Below are positions 49,082 to 58,417 of a stretch of DNA of 64,000 bases, piece after piece. The DNA lies in assembly GCA_021809185.1 (NCBI GenBank), contig JAKBAI010000004.1, forward strand, positions 1 to 64,000, given 5' to 3'. The notes under the pieces were generated by a model. That model did not search any database and was not told the origin of the DNA. It saw nothing but the letters and a program-made list of their open reading frames with translations. This DNA is from Planctomycetota bacterium. GTDB taxonomy: Bacteria > Planctomycetota > Planctomycetia > Gemmatales > Gemmataceae. A program made the translations under genes and the position numbers. Within the stretch, counting starts at the first letter, position 1. Each line of letters opens with the position of its first letter.

Positions 49082-49153
49082 ATTTCTATTGTTAATTTCT
49101 ATTGTTAATTTCTATTGTTAATTTCTATTGTTAATTTCTATTGTTAATTTCTT
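49082..49153. repeat. 13-bp tandem repeat, five copies plus part
   Basis: The unit ATTTCTATTGTTA is repeated without change five times (copies start at 49082, 49095, 49108, 49121 and 49134), and a partial sixth follows. It directly follows the U-tract of the two-tier hairpin. Confidence 0.92.
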
Positions 49154-49486
49154 TTAACTACTGTTTCAAGTCTTTACTTAAATGGCTTGAGTTGGGTCGA
49201 TCGGATCTATATTTGCGACGATTATTTTACACATCCTATTCTGCATATTTTCGAATTTTATTCCTGCCAAATTTATTACTAATTGTTCATAATTTCGGCT
49301 ATAAATTCGGAATCAGCAAAACTTTTCCAAAAATCTCCAAATGTGATTAATTCAATTCATTTCTTTTTAAGTTAAATTTTGTCATAAAGATTTTTATATC
49401 AAAGACTTAGTGTTTTTATGAAACAGTTGTTTTAAAGTAGATTCTTCTGATTATTCTTGGCTATTACCAGGTGTATACTTACTCTT

Positions 49487-50764
49487 ATGAAAATAAAATG
49501 TTTGCCGCAAGATTTTCAAGTTCATGAACAAACTTTGTGTGTAGCGACCAAACTTGGCCATTTTTCTTTCTACAAATTAGAAAAAGAAAATTGGACTACT
49601 CACGATGCCCTAAATCTACTTCGCCGGAAGTGGAATATCAATTCTGCTTCATTATCGTATGGGGGGTTGAAGGATCGTCATGCAACAACCTCCCAATACT
49701 TCACCATTCAGCGTGGACCAGAGAGATGTTTTGCTCAAATGGGGATTCGAGTAACCTATCTTGGTCGGCTGGGTCACGCTTTCGGTCCAAGAGATATTTC
49801 AGGAAACCGATTCGATCTTGTTTTGCGTGATTTGACGGAATCCGAAATCGAGCCGTTAAGGAACAATCTCGAAGGAATCAAAAACTTTGGGCTGATCAAT
49901 TATTTTGATGATCAGCGTTTCGGCTCGGTGCCACGAAGTGGAAAATTCATTGCCAAAGAGATGATTCTTGGGAATTTCGAAGAGGCATTGCGGTTGGCCT
50001 TGACCGCTCCCTATGAGCATGATTTGGCTAAAGATAAGAAAGAGAAAGAGATTCTCAATAAATATTGGCTGCGCTGGGTCGAATGCAAACAAAATCTCGA
50101 GCGTGGGCATGCACGAAGTTTAGTCGATTATCTGGTCAGTCATCCAGACGATTTTCGCGGGGCCTGTTTGCGGTTACGGCCAGATTTACGTTCGCTTTAT
50201 CTGTTTGCCTATCAAAGTAAAATCTGGAATCGTCTGGTTGCTACCTGGATGGAAGATAATATCCCTAAATCTGAATTAATCTATTTGCAATTGAAAACCG
50301 ATTCATTACCTTCCCCAATTACAATCCCAGATTCGTTGCGATCGGATTGGAATTCTTTGACCTTTCCTTATCCGTCCGCACGGCTCAAAATGCCTGAAGG
50401 GGCATTTTATACCGCGGCTCTGGAAAAAGTGATGTCAAAAGAGGGCTTTCCGCTTCAAGAGATGAAAATTCGCCAGATGCAAAAACCGTTTTTTGCTAAA
50501 GGGGAGCGAGCTTTGGTTTCGTTTCCAAAAGATTTGACTTATGAAATGGGTAGCGACGAACTCCACCCGCAAAAATGGAAAGCTTCGGTCTCTTTTCAAC
50601 TCCCTGCCGGAAGTTATGCAACGATGTTGATAAAACGCTTACAAGCCGTCATTTATGATCGAAAAAAGAAACAACCAAGTGAGAAAACGGAAAATCAAAC
50701 AAAGTCCTGTTCTCATCAAGAACAGGTTAATCAAGAACAGGATTTAGAACAAATACTAGAGTAG
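49487..50764 (+). CDS. truD: tRNA pseudouridine(13) synthase TruD
   Basis: TruD converts U13 of tRNA to pseudouridine. From the ATG at 49487 the product is 425 aa; a TTG 30 bp upstream would add ten non-conserved residues. The start MKIKCLPQDFQVHEQ is typical of TruD (PEDFxVxE), the catalytic motif is YGGLKDRHA with D63 (the equivalent of E. coli D80), and NYFDDQRFGS follows at about 140-149. The TRUD insertion domain lies in the middle. The C-terminal 30 residues are a polar, Gln/Glu-rich tail. No Shine-Dalgarno sequence is apparent. Confidence 0.95.
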   Translation: MKIKCLPQDFQVHEQTLCVATKLGHFSFYKLEKENWTTHDALNLLRRKWNINSASLSYGGLKDRHATTSQYFTIQRGPERCFAQMGIRVTYLGRLGHAFGPRDISGNRFDLVLRDLTESEIEPLRNNLEGIKNFGLINYFDDQRFGSVPRSGKFIAKEMILGNFEEALRLALTAPYEHDLAKDKKEKEILNKYWLRWVECKQNLERGHARSLVDYLVSHPDDFRGACLRLRPDLRSLYLFAYQSKIWNRLVATWMEDNIPKSELIYLQLKTDSLPSPITIPDSLRSDWNSLTFPYPSARLKMPEGAFYTAALEKVMSKEGFPLQEMKIRQMQKPFFAKGERALVSFPKDLTYEMGSDELHPQKWKASVSFQLPAGSYATMLIKRLQAVIYDRKKKQPSEKTENQTKSCSHQEQVNQEQDLEQILE

Positions 50765-50796
50765 TAAATACTAGAGTAATAGGGCGAAATATCGAG

Positions 50797-52107
50797 TTAA
50801 TTTGTTTTCAGAGAATTAAAGACAATACCTGTTAGCGGTTTTGGATAAAAATAGGTCGACTTTGGAGGCATTTTTTCTCGGTTTCCAGCAATCATTTCAA
50901 TATGAGTAAGTGTTGCAGGAGGAACGAGAGCTGCGGAGACGAATGATCCTTGTTTTAGGGCATCGACTACTTCTTGAACCAGATGAACATATTGACAGGT
51001 TGCGTTGCCTGGTATCGATTGAGGCAACAGATGTTCTAATACTAAGCGATGTAAAATACTGACCCCCAGTTCCTGCCATTCCCGCGAATGATCGGCAGCG
51101 AGACGATTGATCAACTGCCGATCTTCCAGTTTCAAGATACACCAACAGTCTCCTATTTGGCAATAGATCCCCAAAGTAGATTGGGATTCATCGCGGGCAA
51201 CGATTTCCCAAACGGTATCGGCCTGATCTTTGCCAGCAAATTGACCCGTTATAGAAAAAATAGGGGTGACGGCTTTTTGCAGAGTAGCTACATCCCACGG
51301 GGCAAAGCCGTTGATGAGCCGATGAGTAGGCAGAACGAGTAAACCAGGGTCGCTCATCCCCACTAAATAGATAAGTGTATAGTTGGCAGGATGATCGTCG
51401 CTCGTTAGTTGACCGTTTGCTTTCAATTCTTGTTGATAGCGCAATGCGGTTTCATAACGGTGGTGGCCATCGGCTATAAAAATGGGACGAGAGCTCATTT
51501 GCCCAATCACTGCTGTTATCAATTTTTCATCCATGATAGGCCACCAACGGCTAACTACTCCCAGATCGTCCTTAGCAACCAGAGGTAAATGTTTATGGAG
51601 ATAATTTTGAAATGGGGAAATCACTTCTTGATCGGCATCGGGGTACAAACCAAAGAGCGGGCTGAAATTGGCGCCGGTGGCCCGATATAATTTCAAGCGA
51701 TCTTCTTTAGGGCCGCTCATGGTCTGTTCGTGGGGATAAACACTGCCGCTTTCAAAGGGTTCTAGCTTGAGTCTGGTCAGAAAGCCTTTACGAGTGCATA
51801 TTTGGCCCTGCCAATTGAAATCCTGTTCGTAATAGTATAAACAACGCAAACTGTCTTGCTGGACAATGTTTTTTTGTTGCCAATCGTTCCAGGATTGTGC
51901 TGCTCGGGAATAGCGATTATTATTGTCGGTATCCCCCGGCTCATCCCGTGTCAGTTCTAGTCGGATTGCATTATATGGGCTGCGCTCATACAATCGGTTT
52001 TGCAGTTGGGAATCGATTATATCATAGGGTGGGGCCACCACCTGCGATAATTCTCCAACTTTCCCTAGATCATAACGGTAACCGCGGAATGCTCTTATTT
52101 CTGCCAT
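50797..52107 (-). CDS. DUF1015 family protein
   Basis: From the ATG at 52107 the product is 436 aa and starts MAEIRAFRGYRYD, the conserved DUF1015 beginning. A longer frame adds 33 residues that are only translation of the 11-bp repeat upstream, so I reject it. Other family features are VVAPPYDII, LELTRDE near 60, then a basic segment FIADGHHRYETALRYQ (about 226-241) that is the family hallmark, and YLVGMSDPGLLVLPTHRL. DUF1015 proteins are widespread and have no established reaction; some are linked by fusion to phosphoserine-related genes. GAGAG inside the last repeat copy may act as the ribosome-binding site. Confidence 0.88.
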   Translation of the reverse strand: MAEIRAFRGYRYDLGKVGELSQVVAPPYDIIDSQLQNRLYERSPYNAIRLELTRDEPGDTDNNNRYSRAAQSWNDWQQKNIVQQDSLRCLYYYEQDFNWQGQICTRKGFLTRLKLEPFESGSVYPHEQTMSGPKEDRLKLYRATGANFSPLFGLYPDADQEVISPFQNYLHKHLPLVAKDDLGVVSRWWPIMDEKLITAVIGQMSSRPIFIADGHHRYETALRYQQELKANGQLTSDDHPANYTLIYLVGMSDPGLLVLPTHRLINGFAPWDVATLQKAVTPIFSITGQFAGKDQADTVWEIVARDESQSTLGIYCQIGDCWCILKLEDRQLINRLAADHSREWQELGVSILHRLVLEHLLPQSIPGNATCQYVHLVQEVVDALKQGSFVSAALVPPATLTHIEMIAGNREKMPPKSTYFYPKPLTGIVFNSLKTN

Positions 52108-52109
52108 TT

Positions 52110-52183
52110 GTACTCTCTTGGTACTCTCTTGGTACTCTCTTGGTACTCTCTTGGTACTCTCTTGGTACTCTCTTGGTACTCTC
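52110..52183. repeat. 11-bp tandem repeat at the start of the DUF1015 gene
   Basis: The unit GTACTCTCTTG occurs six times exactly, with a partial seventh (52176-52183). On the minus strand every copy gives AAGAGAGTAC, a Shine-Dalgarno-like purine run, the last one ending two bases before the DUF1015 ATG. The period is not a multiple of 3. Confidence 0.93.
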
Positions 52184-52281
52184 GAATTCTCTCCTACATA
52201 GAACACATTTTTATATGGTTTTTTTAACGATTGGAAATACCAATTTCAAAATTAAAAGCCCCTTCTTTCGTTGAGTTCGCT

Positions 52282-54087
52282 TTACTTTTTGAGTTGATTT
52301 TCTGTCCAGTTTCTCATGCGTTCTTCCAGTAAATCTAACGGTAGAGGTCCAGCTCGGAGGAGAGTATCGTGGAACGAGCGGAGATCGAATTTACTACCGA
52401 GTGCTTTTTCTGCGTTTTGCCGCAATTTTTTGATTTTCAGCTCACCTATTTTGTAGCCGAGTGCTTGGCCAGGCCATGCGGCAAATCGGTCGATTTCGTT
52501 TTCGATATCGACTTGAGAAGAGGCCGAGTTTTCCAGAGCAAAGGCGATCGCTTGAGCACGCGACCACTTTTTACTATGGATCCCTGTATCGACAACCAAA
52601 CGAACCGCGCGCCAAATTTCATACGATAGTTGGCCAAAGCGGTCGTAGGGATTATTGTACATTCCCAAAGTTTCTCCCAAACTTTCGCTGTACAAAGCCC
52701 AACCTTCGACAAATGCATTGTAACCGAGAGACAATCTTCGGAATGCCGGTAACCCATCCTCTTCGAAAGCCAGAGAGATTTGAAAATGATGACCTGGAAT
52801 ACATTCATGTAGCGACAAAGCGACTAATTGATAACGAGCTCGTTTGTTCGGTTGATCGAGATTCACAAAATAGGTTCCGGGCCTTTTCCCATCGGCGGAA
52901 GGCCAGAGATAGTAACCGCTGGTAGAAGAAGAGGCCATGTGCGCGGGAATGGCTTCGATTAGATAAGGGGTTTTAGGCAATCGCCCAAACAATTTGGGTA
53001 GTTGTTTTTCCACCGTTGCGGTGATTTTTTTGGCAGAGGATAAGATTTCTTGTTCATTGGCGAAATGCTGTTTCGGATCCTCTCTCAACTGTTTGGTGAA
53101 TTCTTGAAATGTACCTTGAAACCCGATTTTTTTCATCACCTTTTGCATCTCGATTTGAATTCGTTTAACCTCTTGTAAACCGATTTCATGAATAGTAGTT
53201 GGGCTTTCCTTGGTGGTCGTTTGCAATTCGATCTGAAATGGATATAGAGTAGCACCATCCCGCAGATGCCAGATTCCTAATTCATCATAACAGCTAGGGA
53301 TGTATTCTTTTTCCAGAAAAGTGAGCAGTTTTTCGTACGCAGGGATCACCACTTCTTCGATCTGTTTTTTTCCAGCTCGGCTCAATTCTTTCTGCTTTTC
53401 TGGATCTAGCGAACGCGGGAATTGTTGAAACGGTTTGAATAATGGATGGTTTTCCAGATTTTGCCGATTGATTAATTTGCGAATTTGACCCGGTACTCGC
53501 TTCATGACGATTTTTGATTGAACTCGATCCTTTTTTACCCCTTCTTTCAGCAGATCGATTGTTTGGTCCATATATTCAGAAAATTTCCCCAATCGAGCTA
53601 ACCAATCCTGATAATCTTTTTCCGATGTAAACGATATCGAACTCAAAACGGGGGTCAAATCGTGAATGCCCTCGAGCTGATTCAAAGGTAACAAATGAAG
53701 TCGATAGCGATGGGATTGGCAATCCCATTCTATTTCTTGTTTGTAAATCTGATAATACATTTGCCAAGTAGGGGAGAGCTTCTGGGAAGGGATTTTGTTT
53801 AATTTGTCGATGATTTTTAGGCGATGGGTTTGCCGTCTTTCAAACCCCTCTAACGATAAATCTGGCCAGCGATTGTTATATTTTTTATATCCGTAAATCG
53901 AGGAGACATCAGGATAATCCTGGAGATGAATCTCCCATTCGTACTGAAACAGTATTTGTAGTTCCTGTTCTTCTTTGGAAAGACTTGATTGCCCAAAGAT
54001 ACCATTGGACTTTAGAACAAATAGAGATATCACTAGACAACAACGAAACCAGAATGTTCTTGATCTTCTCATCGATTTTATTCCCAT
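52282..54087 (-). CDS. Secreted DUF885-family metallopeptidase
   Basis: The 601-aa protein has an N-terminal signal segment (about 12-32) and a DUF885 domain over the rest. The zinc-binding motif HECIPGH lies at 427-433, and FVEGWALYSE supplies a third ligand (E461). Other conserved pieces are YYIWPSADG-like GYYLWPSADGKRPGTYFVNL (391-410) and, near the end, RAGPLPLDLLEERM. DUF885 enzymes resemble M32-type carboxypeptidases, and many planctomycetes have secreted members. The substrate is unknown. The gene is divergent from the J-like protein gene. Confidence 0.92.
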   Translation of the reverse strand: MGIKSMRRSRTFWFRCCLVISLFVLKSNGIFGQSSLSKEEQELQILFQYEWEIHLQDYPDVSSIYGYKKYNNRWPDLSLEGFERRQTHRLKIIDKLNKIPSQKLSPTWQMYYQIYKQEIEWDCQSHRYRLHLLPLNQLEGIHDLTPVLSSISFTSEKDYQDWLARLGKFSEYMDQTIDLLKEGVKKDRVQSKIVMKRVPGQIRKLINRQNLENHPLFKPFQQFPRSLDPEKQKELSRAGKKQIEEVVIPAYEKLLTFLEKEYIPSCYDELGIWHLRDGATLYPFQIELQTTTKESPTTIHEIGLQEVKRIQIEMQKVMKKIGFQGTFQEFTKQLREDPKQHFANEQEILSSAKKITATVEKQLPKLFGRLPKTPYLIEAIPAHMASSSTSGYYLWPSADGKRPGTYFVNLDQPNKRARYQLVALSLHECIPGHHFQISLAFEEDGLPAFRRLSLGYNAFVEGWALYSESLGETLGMYNNPYDRFGQLSYEIWRAVRLVVDTGIHSKKWSRAQAIAFALENSASSQVDIENEIDRFAAWPGQALGYKIGELKIKKLRQNAEKALGSKFDLRSFHDTLLRAGPLPLDLLEERMRNWTENQLKK

Positions 54088-54456
54088 TTTAGATTATTTC
54101 TTTAGATGATTTATGGATAGATTGTGAAAAGATCAATCTATTTTAGGGATTAACGATTTCCGTGAGATCTTTTCAATCATCTTGTTAGTTCGAGAATATT
54201 TTCCTGAAAATAAAGAGCAGATGTTGTAGCGAACTCCATTGCTAGTATAGCCTCGAAAACAGAGAAATTACCAAATGATTGCCTATCACTTTTTAAAGTT
54301 ATCGTATAATAGAGCAGGGATCAACGATTCAGAAACAGAGAGGATAGGGGAGAGATGGGGGTATTCCGTTGCTTTCTGGATCAAATTTGCATAGCCTAAA
54401 AAGCCAGAGATGATAAACTAAGCAAAGCAAAAATTAAATAATATTAATAAGAGACC
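54088..54456. other. Divergent promoter region
   Basis: A 369-bp stretch between divergent genes. A TATAAT at 54305-54310 is a possible -10 box for the J-like gene, but no convincing -35 box stands at the right distance. Confidence 0.4.
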
Positions 54457-55830
54457 ATGAAAGAAAAATTGATTTGTCAATGGCTAAAACTTCCTGGAGG
54501 GGTTTGGCCACCCGATTATTATACGCTTCTGGGACTGGAGAAAGGGGCCGGAAACAGAGATGATATTGAATTAGCTGTTTTAGAACGGATGGAACTGCTT
54601 CGCCATTATCAACTCAAACATCCCGAACATGTTACCGAGGCCATGAATGTGCTTGCCCAGGCCATGAATTGCTTGACCGACAATAACTCGAGAACGGGGT
54701 ACGATCGTTCTCTAGGATTGGCCCCCGCAAAATCGACTTCAGAAACTAATCCGAGTATTCCTTCTAAAACGGTACCAAATCAAACGGCTCCTGCCTCGTC
54801 TTCTCCTTCTCTCCTTTCATCGACTCAGCCAATTTCGAAATCGGCAGATAAGATAGGTGCTCTCGATGGTTCTCCACCGGTAGCTAATCAAACTGCGGGA
54901 AGTATCCCTATTCGTCCTGCGCTTCCAAATTCGATTGGGGCAACAGTTCCCAAAACGATCGATTTACCAAAGGGCACTTCGCGAGCGAATTTCAAATCTC
55001 AGGTGCAAAAGGTTCTTAGCACGACGCGCGAAGTCGATAGTAATATGCAAATACCGGAACAAATCCAGTTGATTTCGGTGATCGATGGCTCGCTTATCGC
55101 TCCGCCAGAACCGGTTGATGCCGCGATCCTACCGTTTGCCGAAGAGTCGAACGAATGGAGCGAGCCTGAGGAAACTCAATCTCGAGAGGGGCGTAATCCT
55201 TCTCTCCGCCGACCTCCGAGGCCGAGACCAGAACGTGTCCGACCTAAAGATGCAGATAAATTTGTTTATCTACCCGAATATGCTCCCCGACTTCTGCCAG
55301 CCGATGTCATTACTCCTAACAAGGCAGTAATCGATCGAACCATGCGTAGGAAAATCTCTGGCGAGTCTTTTCGATTGGAAAGAATTCAAGATCTGATTCG
55401 CGAGGTTCTTGCTTCTTTACATCCGGAACGTAGTTTTCAGTGGCGCGGCGATGCCATTAATTGCCTCTATCAGTTCTTACGCTTAAACCAAGCTTGCCCT
55501 TTTATCGATGATCTGGTTATTGGACGAGATCGTCCTGGCGGACTTATCTGCCGAGTTGCTCAACAACGTCTCTCCATTGATCGATTTCGTAGCTTTACGA
55601 TCGATCAGATCGAGCAATTGAAAGAAGATTGCAACTCCTTTATTGACATTTTGGAAGATAAGAAAAACCGCTTACGAGAGCAGTTAATGATTGGCCGCGG
55701 AAAAATTTGGTATAAGCAACTCTTCCGCCGAATTGCTTACGAAGTAAAAACCGATCCTCTTTGGATGATGATGGGACTAAGCGGAATTGCTCTTTTCATT
55801 TCGGTTATGAAAACGGTTTCTACTAAGTAA
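54457..55830 (+). CDS. J-domain-like, tail-anchored protein of planctomycete type
   Basis: The 457-aa protein begins with about 90 residues of J-domain shape (WPPDYYTLLGLEKGAGNRDD, then helices and YDRSLGL at the end), but the HPD tripeptide that activates Hsp70 is missing; helix II has LLRHYQLKHPEHV in its place. Next comes a Ser/Pro/Thr-rich linker (about 90-240), an Arg/Pro-rich segment (RRPPRPRPERVRP), a helical domain (300-425) with many charged residues, and a C-terminal membrane segment MMMGLSGIALFISVM, so it is likely tail-anchored in the inner membrane. Planctomycetes carry several such J-like proteins. I infer a scaffold or adaptor role; no enzyme motif is seen. Confidence 0.78.
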   Translation: MKEKLICQWLKLPGGVWPPDYYTLLGLEKGAGNRDDIELAVLERMELLRHYQLKHPEHVTEAMNVLAQAMNCLTDNNSRTGYDRSLGLAPAKSTSETNPSIPSKTVPNQTAPASSSPSLLSSTQPISKSADKIGALDGSPPVANQTAGSIPIRPALPNSIGATVPKTIDLPKGTSRANFKSQVQKVLSTTREVDSNMQIPEQIQLISVIDGSLIAPPEPVDAAILPFAEESNEWSEPEETQSREGRNPSLRRPPRPRPERVRPKDADKFVYLPEYAPRLLPADVITPNKAVIDRTMRRKISGESFRLERIQDLIREVLASLHPERSFQWRGDAINCLYQFLRLNQACPFIDDLVIGRDRPGGLICRVAQQRLSIDRFRSFTIDQIEQLKEDCNSFIDILEDKKNRLREQLMIGRGKIWYKQLFRRIAYEVKTDPLWMMMGLSGIALFISVMKTVSTK

Positions 55831-55880
55831 TTCTCTCTTTTAGATTATCGATTCCGTTAAGATGTCGAAAAGCTAATTTA

Positions 55881-55972
55881 GGGATAAATCATTCTAGTCT
55901 GTCCTAGAGATCGGTCCAAGAGAATGATCCCTCATGAAGACTCTCCCTATCTTCGCAGACAAAATAGGACAG
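55881..55972. terminator. Structured bidirectional 3'-end region
   Basis: ATCATTCT (inside 55881-55895) pairs with AGAATGAT (55921-55928), extended by GGG/CCC. A second pair, CTGTCCTA (55899-55906) with TAGGACAG (55965-55972), is 58 bases apart. The region lies between the convergent J-like and acyl-CoA dehydrogenase genes. The TAGGACAG core is shared with two other gene ends. Confidence 0.5.
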
Positions 55973-56042
55973 GATTATCTTAAATATCCATAAATATAAT
56001 TTTGTCTATAAATAGAATAGCTGAAAATCTTGAACATTTCAG

Positions 56043-57281
56043 CTATTTAAATGCTTCGTATTCTTTGCCGAGCAGGGAGGAGGCGATTTTAAGTTGGAGA
56101 ATCTCATCGGTTCCCTCATAGATTCGGCAAACGCGAACATCCATCAAATGGCGACCGGGCCTATAGAGCGTCGACCAACCGCGTCCACCCAATATTTGTA
56201 CGGCGTGATCTGCGGCTCGCCAGGCGGCATTGCTGGCAAACCATTTGGCCTTAGCCGCGAACATATCCGCTGCTTTTTCTTTTTCTGGATTATCTGGGTC
56301 GGCATTGGCAGCATCTTTGGCCATTGCAGCTTCCGTTATGAGAGCGGACGATGCTGCGCGGGCCAATTCAATCTCCGCGAGATGAGACTGCACTAACTGA
56401 TGTTTCGCTATGGGTTTCCCGTGTTGGTGCCGTTCTTTGCTATAGTTTATTGCTTCCTGCAAACAATCTTCAATCACTCCCAGACAACCTGCCGCAACGC
56501 TCAATCGACCACTTACCAGAGTTGCCATTGCTATTCGAAATCCGTTTCCTTCTTCCCCCAGAAGATTCTCCATCGGCACTTCTACGTCTTGCATTTCAAA
56601 CATAGCGGTATTCGAGGTCGGCATTCCCATTTTTGCTTGTGCCGTGAACGATTCTGCCTGGAATCCTTTCGCGTTCGTATCAACGACAAAGGCACTCACT
56701 CGCCTATTCTTGGCGCTTGAAGCTCCGCTTTCCTCTTCTGGATAGGCAAATACGATAACCGCATCGGCAATTCCTCCATTAGAAATGAGATATTTAACTC
56801 CATTGAGACGATACGAATTCCCTGTTTTTCGATAGGTGGACTGCATCTCGAGCGGGTTACTTCCCGCTTCTGGTTCGGTCAACCCAAAAGCCAATATCTT
56901 ATCACCACGAGCTGCTGCAAAAAGATATTTGTTCTTCAGCTCGGGACTCCCAAACCGAACAATAGGATAGCTACCAATCGAGACATGCCCCGAAAAAAAG
57001 GTGCGAACCCCTGTTCCTTCACGACCAATCCGCGCTAAGCTCCGTAAATAGGTTACGGTATCCGCTTGTCGGCCATGGTATTCTTCTGGAATCAACATCC
57101 CTAAAAGCTGATATTTGCGCGCGAGCGGAATTACCTTTTCATTTGGCTTACGCTCCAGATAACATAATTCTTCTTCCGGGCGTATTTCTTGGCAGAAATT
57201 TTCGACATCGGTCAATAAGGATTTTACTTTATTTTCGTCTGATTGATGGGTTTTCGAAAGGGTATTCGTATGAATATTCAT
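56043..57281 (-). CDS. Acyl-CoA dehydrogenase family protein
   Basis: The 412-aa protein has the ACAD layout: an N-terminal helical domain, the beta domain with AFGLTEPEAGSNPLEM (FAD/substrate side), and the C-terminal helices with ILGGRGW and the catalytic-base region CRIYEGTDEILQLKIA near the end. It oxidises a fatty or amino-acid-derived acyl-CoA to the enoyl-CoA, passing electrons to ETF. The chain-length class cannot be told from the sequence alone. AAGGAG stands before the ATG. It is a single gene, convergent with the J-like gene. Confidence 0.92.
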   Translation of the reverse strand: MNIHTNTLSKTHQSDENKVKSLLTDVENFCQEIRPEEELCYLERKPNEKVIPLARKYQLLGMLIPEEYHGRQADTVTYLRSLARIGREGTGVRTFFSGHVSIGSYPIVRFGSPELKNKYLFAAARGDKILAFGLTEPEAGSNPLEMQSTYRKTGNSYRLNGVKYLISNGGIADAVIVFAYPEEESGASSAKNRRVSAFVVDTNAKGFQAESFTAQAKMGMPTSNTAMFEMQDVEVPMENLLGEEGNGFRIAMATLVSGRLSVAAGCLGVIEDCLQEAINYSKERHQHGKPIAKHQLVQSHLAEIELARAASSALITEAAMAKDAANADPDNPEKEKAADMFAAKAKWFASNAAWRAADHAVQILGGRGWSTLYRPGRHLMDVRVCRIYEGTDEILQLKIASSLLGKEYEAFK

Positions 57282-57701
57282 ATTTTGGCTCCTTACTTCA
57301 CGTTTTTCGGAAAGCTATCTCTATTTTACCTCAAAGAACCAAAAATAGAAATCGAAATCGTTTATTTTATCGCAGCCCAAATGCATTAAAGATTTAATCT
57401 GGTAGGGATCTTCCGTTCTGAGATCAATCTCTGCCTTTATCATAATGGGGGTACAAAATCACCCGCTTTTGATCTCGATTTCAGTGAAAGAACTTGCAAT
57501 TTCTGGGAAATTATCGTAAAGCGAGATTCCCAAAAGCAGGAAAATATTAAAAATGGTTCATTTTGTTGAAGGGATCGCATTTTTGGGATCATTTTGGGAG
57601 ATTTTTCGCGAACTTCCGCTTGTCAAAAGTCTCTTGTATTATAAATTATTCCCTTTGATATAAATTAAAAAATGGGGCGATTCCCATAGGAGAATATCAT
57701 T
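57282..57701. other. Divergent region before rpmB
   Basis: A 420-bp stretch between divergent genes. A fair promoter for rpmB is seen at 57620-57647; the promoter of the acyl-CoA dehydrogenase gene must also be here but was not located. Confidence 0.45.
57620..57647 (+). promoter_or_regulatory. Possible rpmB promoter
   Basis: TTGTCA (57620-57625) and TAAATT (57642-57647) with 16 bp between them; AGGAG follows a little before the rpmB start. Confidence 0.35.
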
Positions 57702-57962
57702 ATGGGTATGGAATGTGTTTTGTGTGGTAAAAAGCCAATTGTTGGTAACCAGAAAACTTATCGCGGGAAAGCGAAATATTTAGGCGGAGTTGGTAAGAAA
57801 ATTACGGGTACCTCTCGCCGAGTTTTCTACCCGAATTTGCAACGAATCCAGATAGAACTTGATGGCATCGTTTCTCGGAAACGTGTTTGCGTTCAATGTA
57901 TTCGCAGTGGTAAAGCAAAGCGACCTATCAAGCGAAAACCGTTCGCACTTCCCCAAGTTTAA
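57702..57962 (+). CDS. rpmB: 50S ribosomal protein L28
   Basis: The 86-aa protein matches bacterial L28: MECVLCGKKPIVGN at the start, RRVFYPNLQRIQIE, and VCVQCIRSGKAKR near the C-terminus. Two Cys pairs (C5/C8 and C63/C66) give the zinc-ribbon form of L28; zinc-less paralogues are known in other bacteria, and only this form is in the window. The AGGAG ribosome-binding site is well placed. A hairpin follows. Confidence 0.96.
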   Translation: MGMECVLCGKKPIVGNQKTYRGKAKYLGGVGKKITGTSRRVFYPNLQRIQIELDGIVSRKRVCVQCIRSGKAKRPIKRKPFALPQV

Positions 57963-58051
57963 TCAGTTTCTGAAGCTTATTTTCAGAGGGGTGGGGGTAT
58001 AAAGTGCGCACAATCATTGTGAACAATCATGCTTGATATTTGATGATTTAT

Positions 58052-58078
58052 GCGTTGCTGGTTTTTTGCTAGCAACGC
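58052..58078 (+). terminator. Hairpin after rpmB
   Basis: GCGTTGCT pairs with AGCAACGC (8 bp, loop GGTTTTTTGCT), followed by TTCGTTTCTC. It is 90 bp after the rpmB stop. The U-tract is imperfect. Confidence 0.6.
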
Positions 58079-58267
58079 TTCGTTTCTCTAATTCCTCTCT
58101 ATTCGTAAATTAAATCGTAAATTATATCTTTAAACCATATATGCTCTATTATCGATTCAATCTCTCTATTTCATTCTGATGGTTTAAGAAAACGATTTTA
58201 TCAGGAGGGTATAACGATTTTGCAGCCTCAAACAATCATATAGATGTTAGGGTAATGCGATCAATCA

Positions 58268-58417
58268 ATGAAAAATGAAAGCAATTCAAAATCCGCTTCT
58301 TCTCAAATTCGATTAGCTGATGATTTATTGCTTTTAGCCCTAATTATTTATGGCTTAAATGGAAGAGAGATATTTACAATCTTGAAACCTAGTTTGTGCC
58401 ATTCTCTGGTGAATTGA
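58268..58417 (+). CDS. Possible small protein, 49 aa
   Basis: ATG at 58268, stop at 58415-58417. The translation begins MKNESNSKSASS and then has a hydrophobic helix (LADDLLLLALIIYGL) and a short polar tail. There is no clear ribosome-binding site. It could be a small membrane protein or chance. No family recognised. Confidence 0.25.
   Translation: MKNESNSKSASSQIRLADDLLLLALIIYGLNGREIFTILKPSLCHSLVN

Larger units (their letters stand above)
48911..49486. other. Intergenic with nested hairpin and 13-bp repeats
   Basis: This 576-bp gap holds a large two-tier hairpin at 49011-49074 and the array at 49082-49153. A plus-strand frame of about 69 codons (49141-49350) starts inside the repeat and is not supported. 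Confidence 0.5.

Noticed and set aside
49141-49350. 69-codon frame before truD
   Set aside because: Starts inside the 13-bp repeat array and has no start signal or recognisable domain.
52108-52206. 33-residue N-terminal extension of the DUF1015 protein
   Set aside because: It is encoded by the 11-bp repeat and precedes the family's conserved start MAEIRAF.
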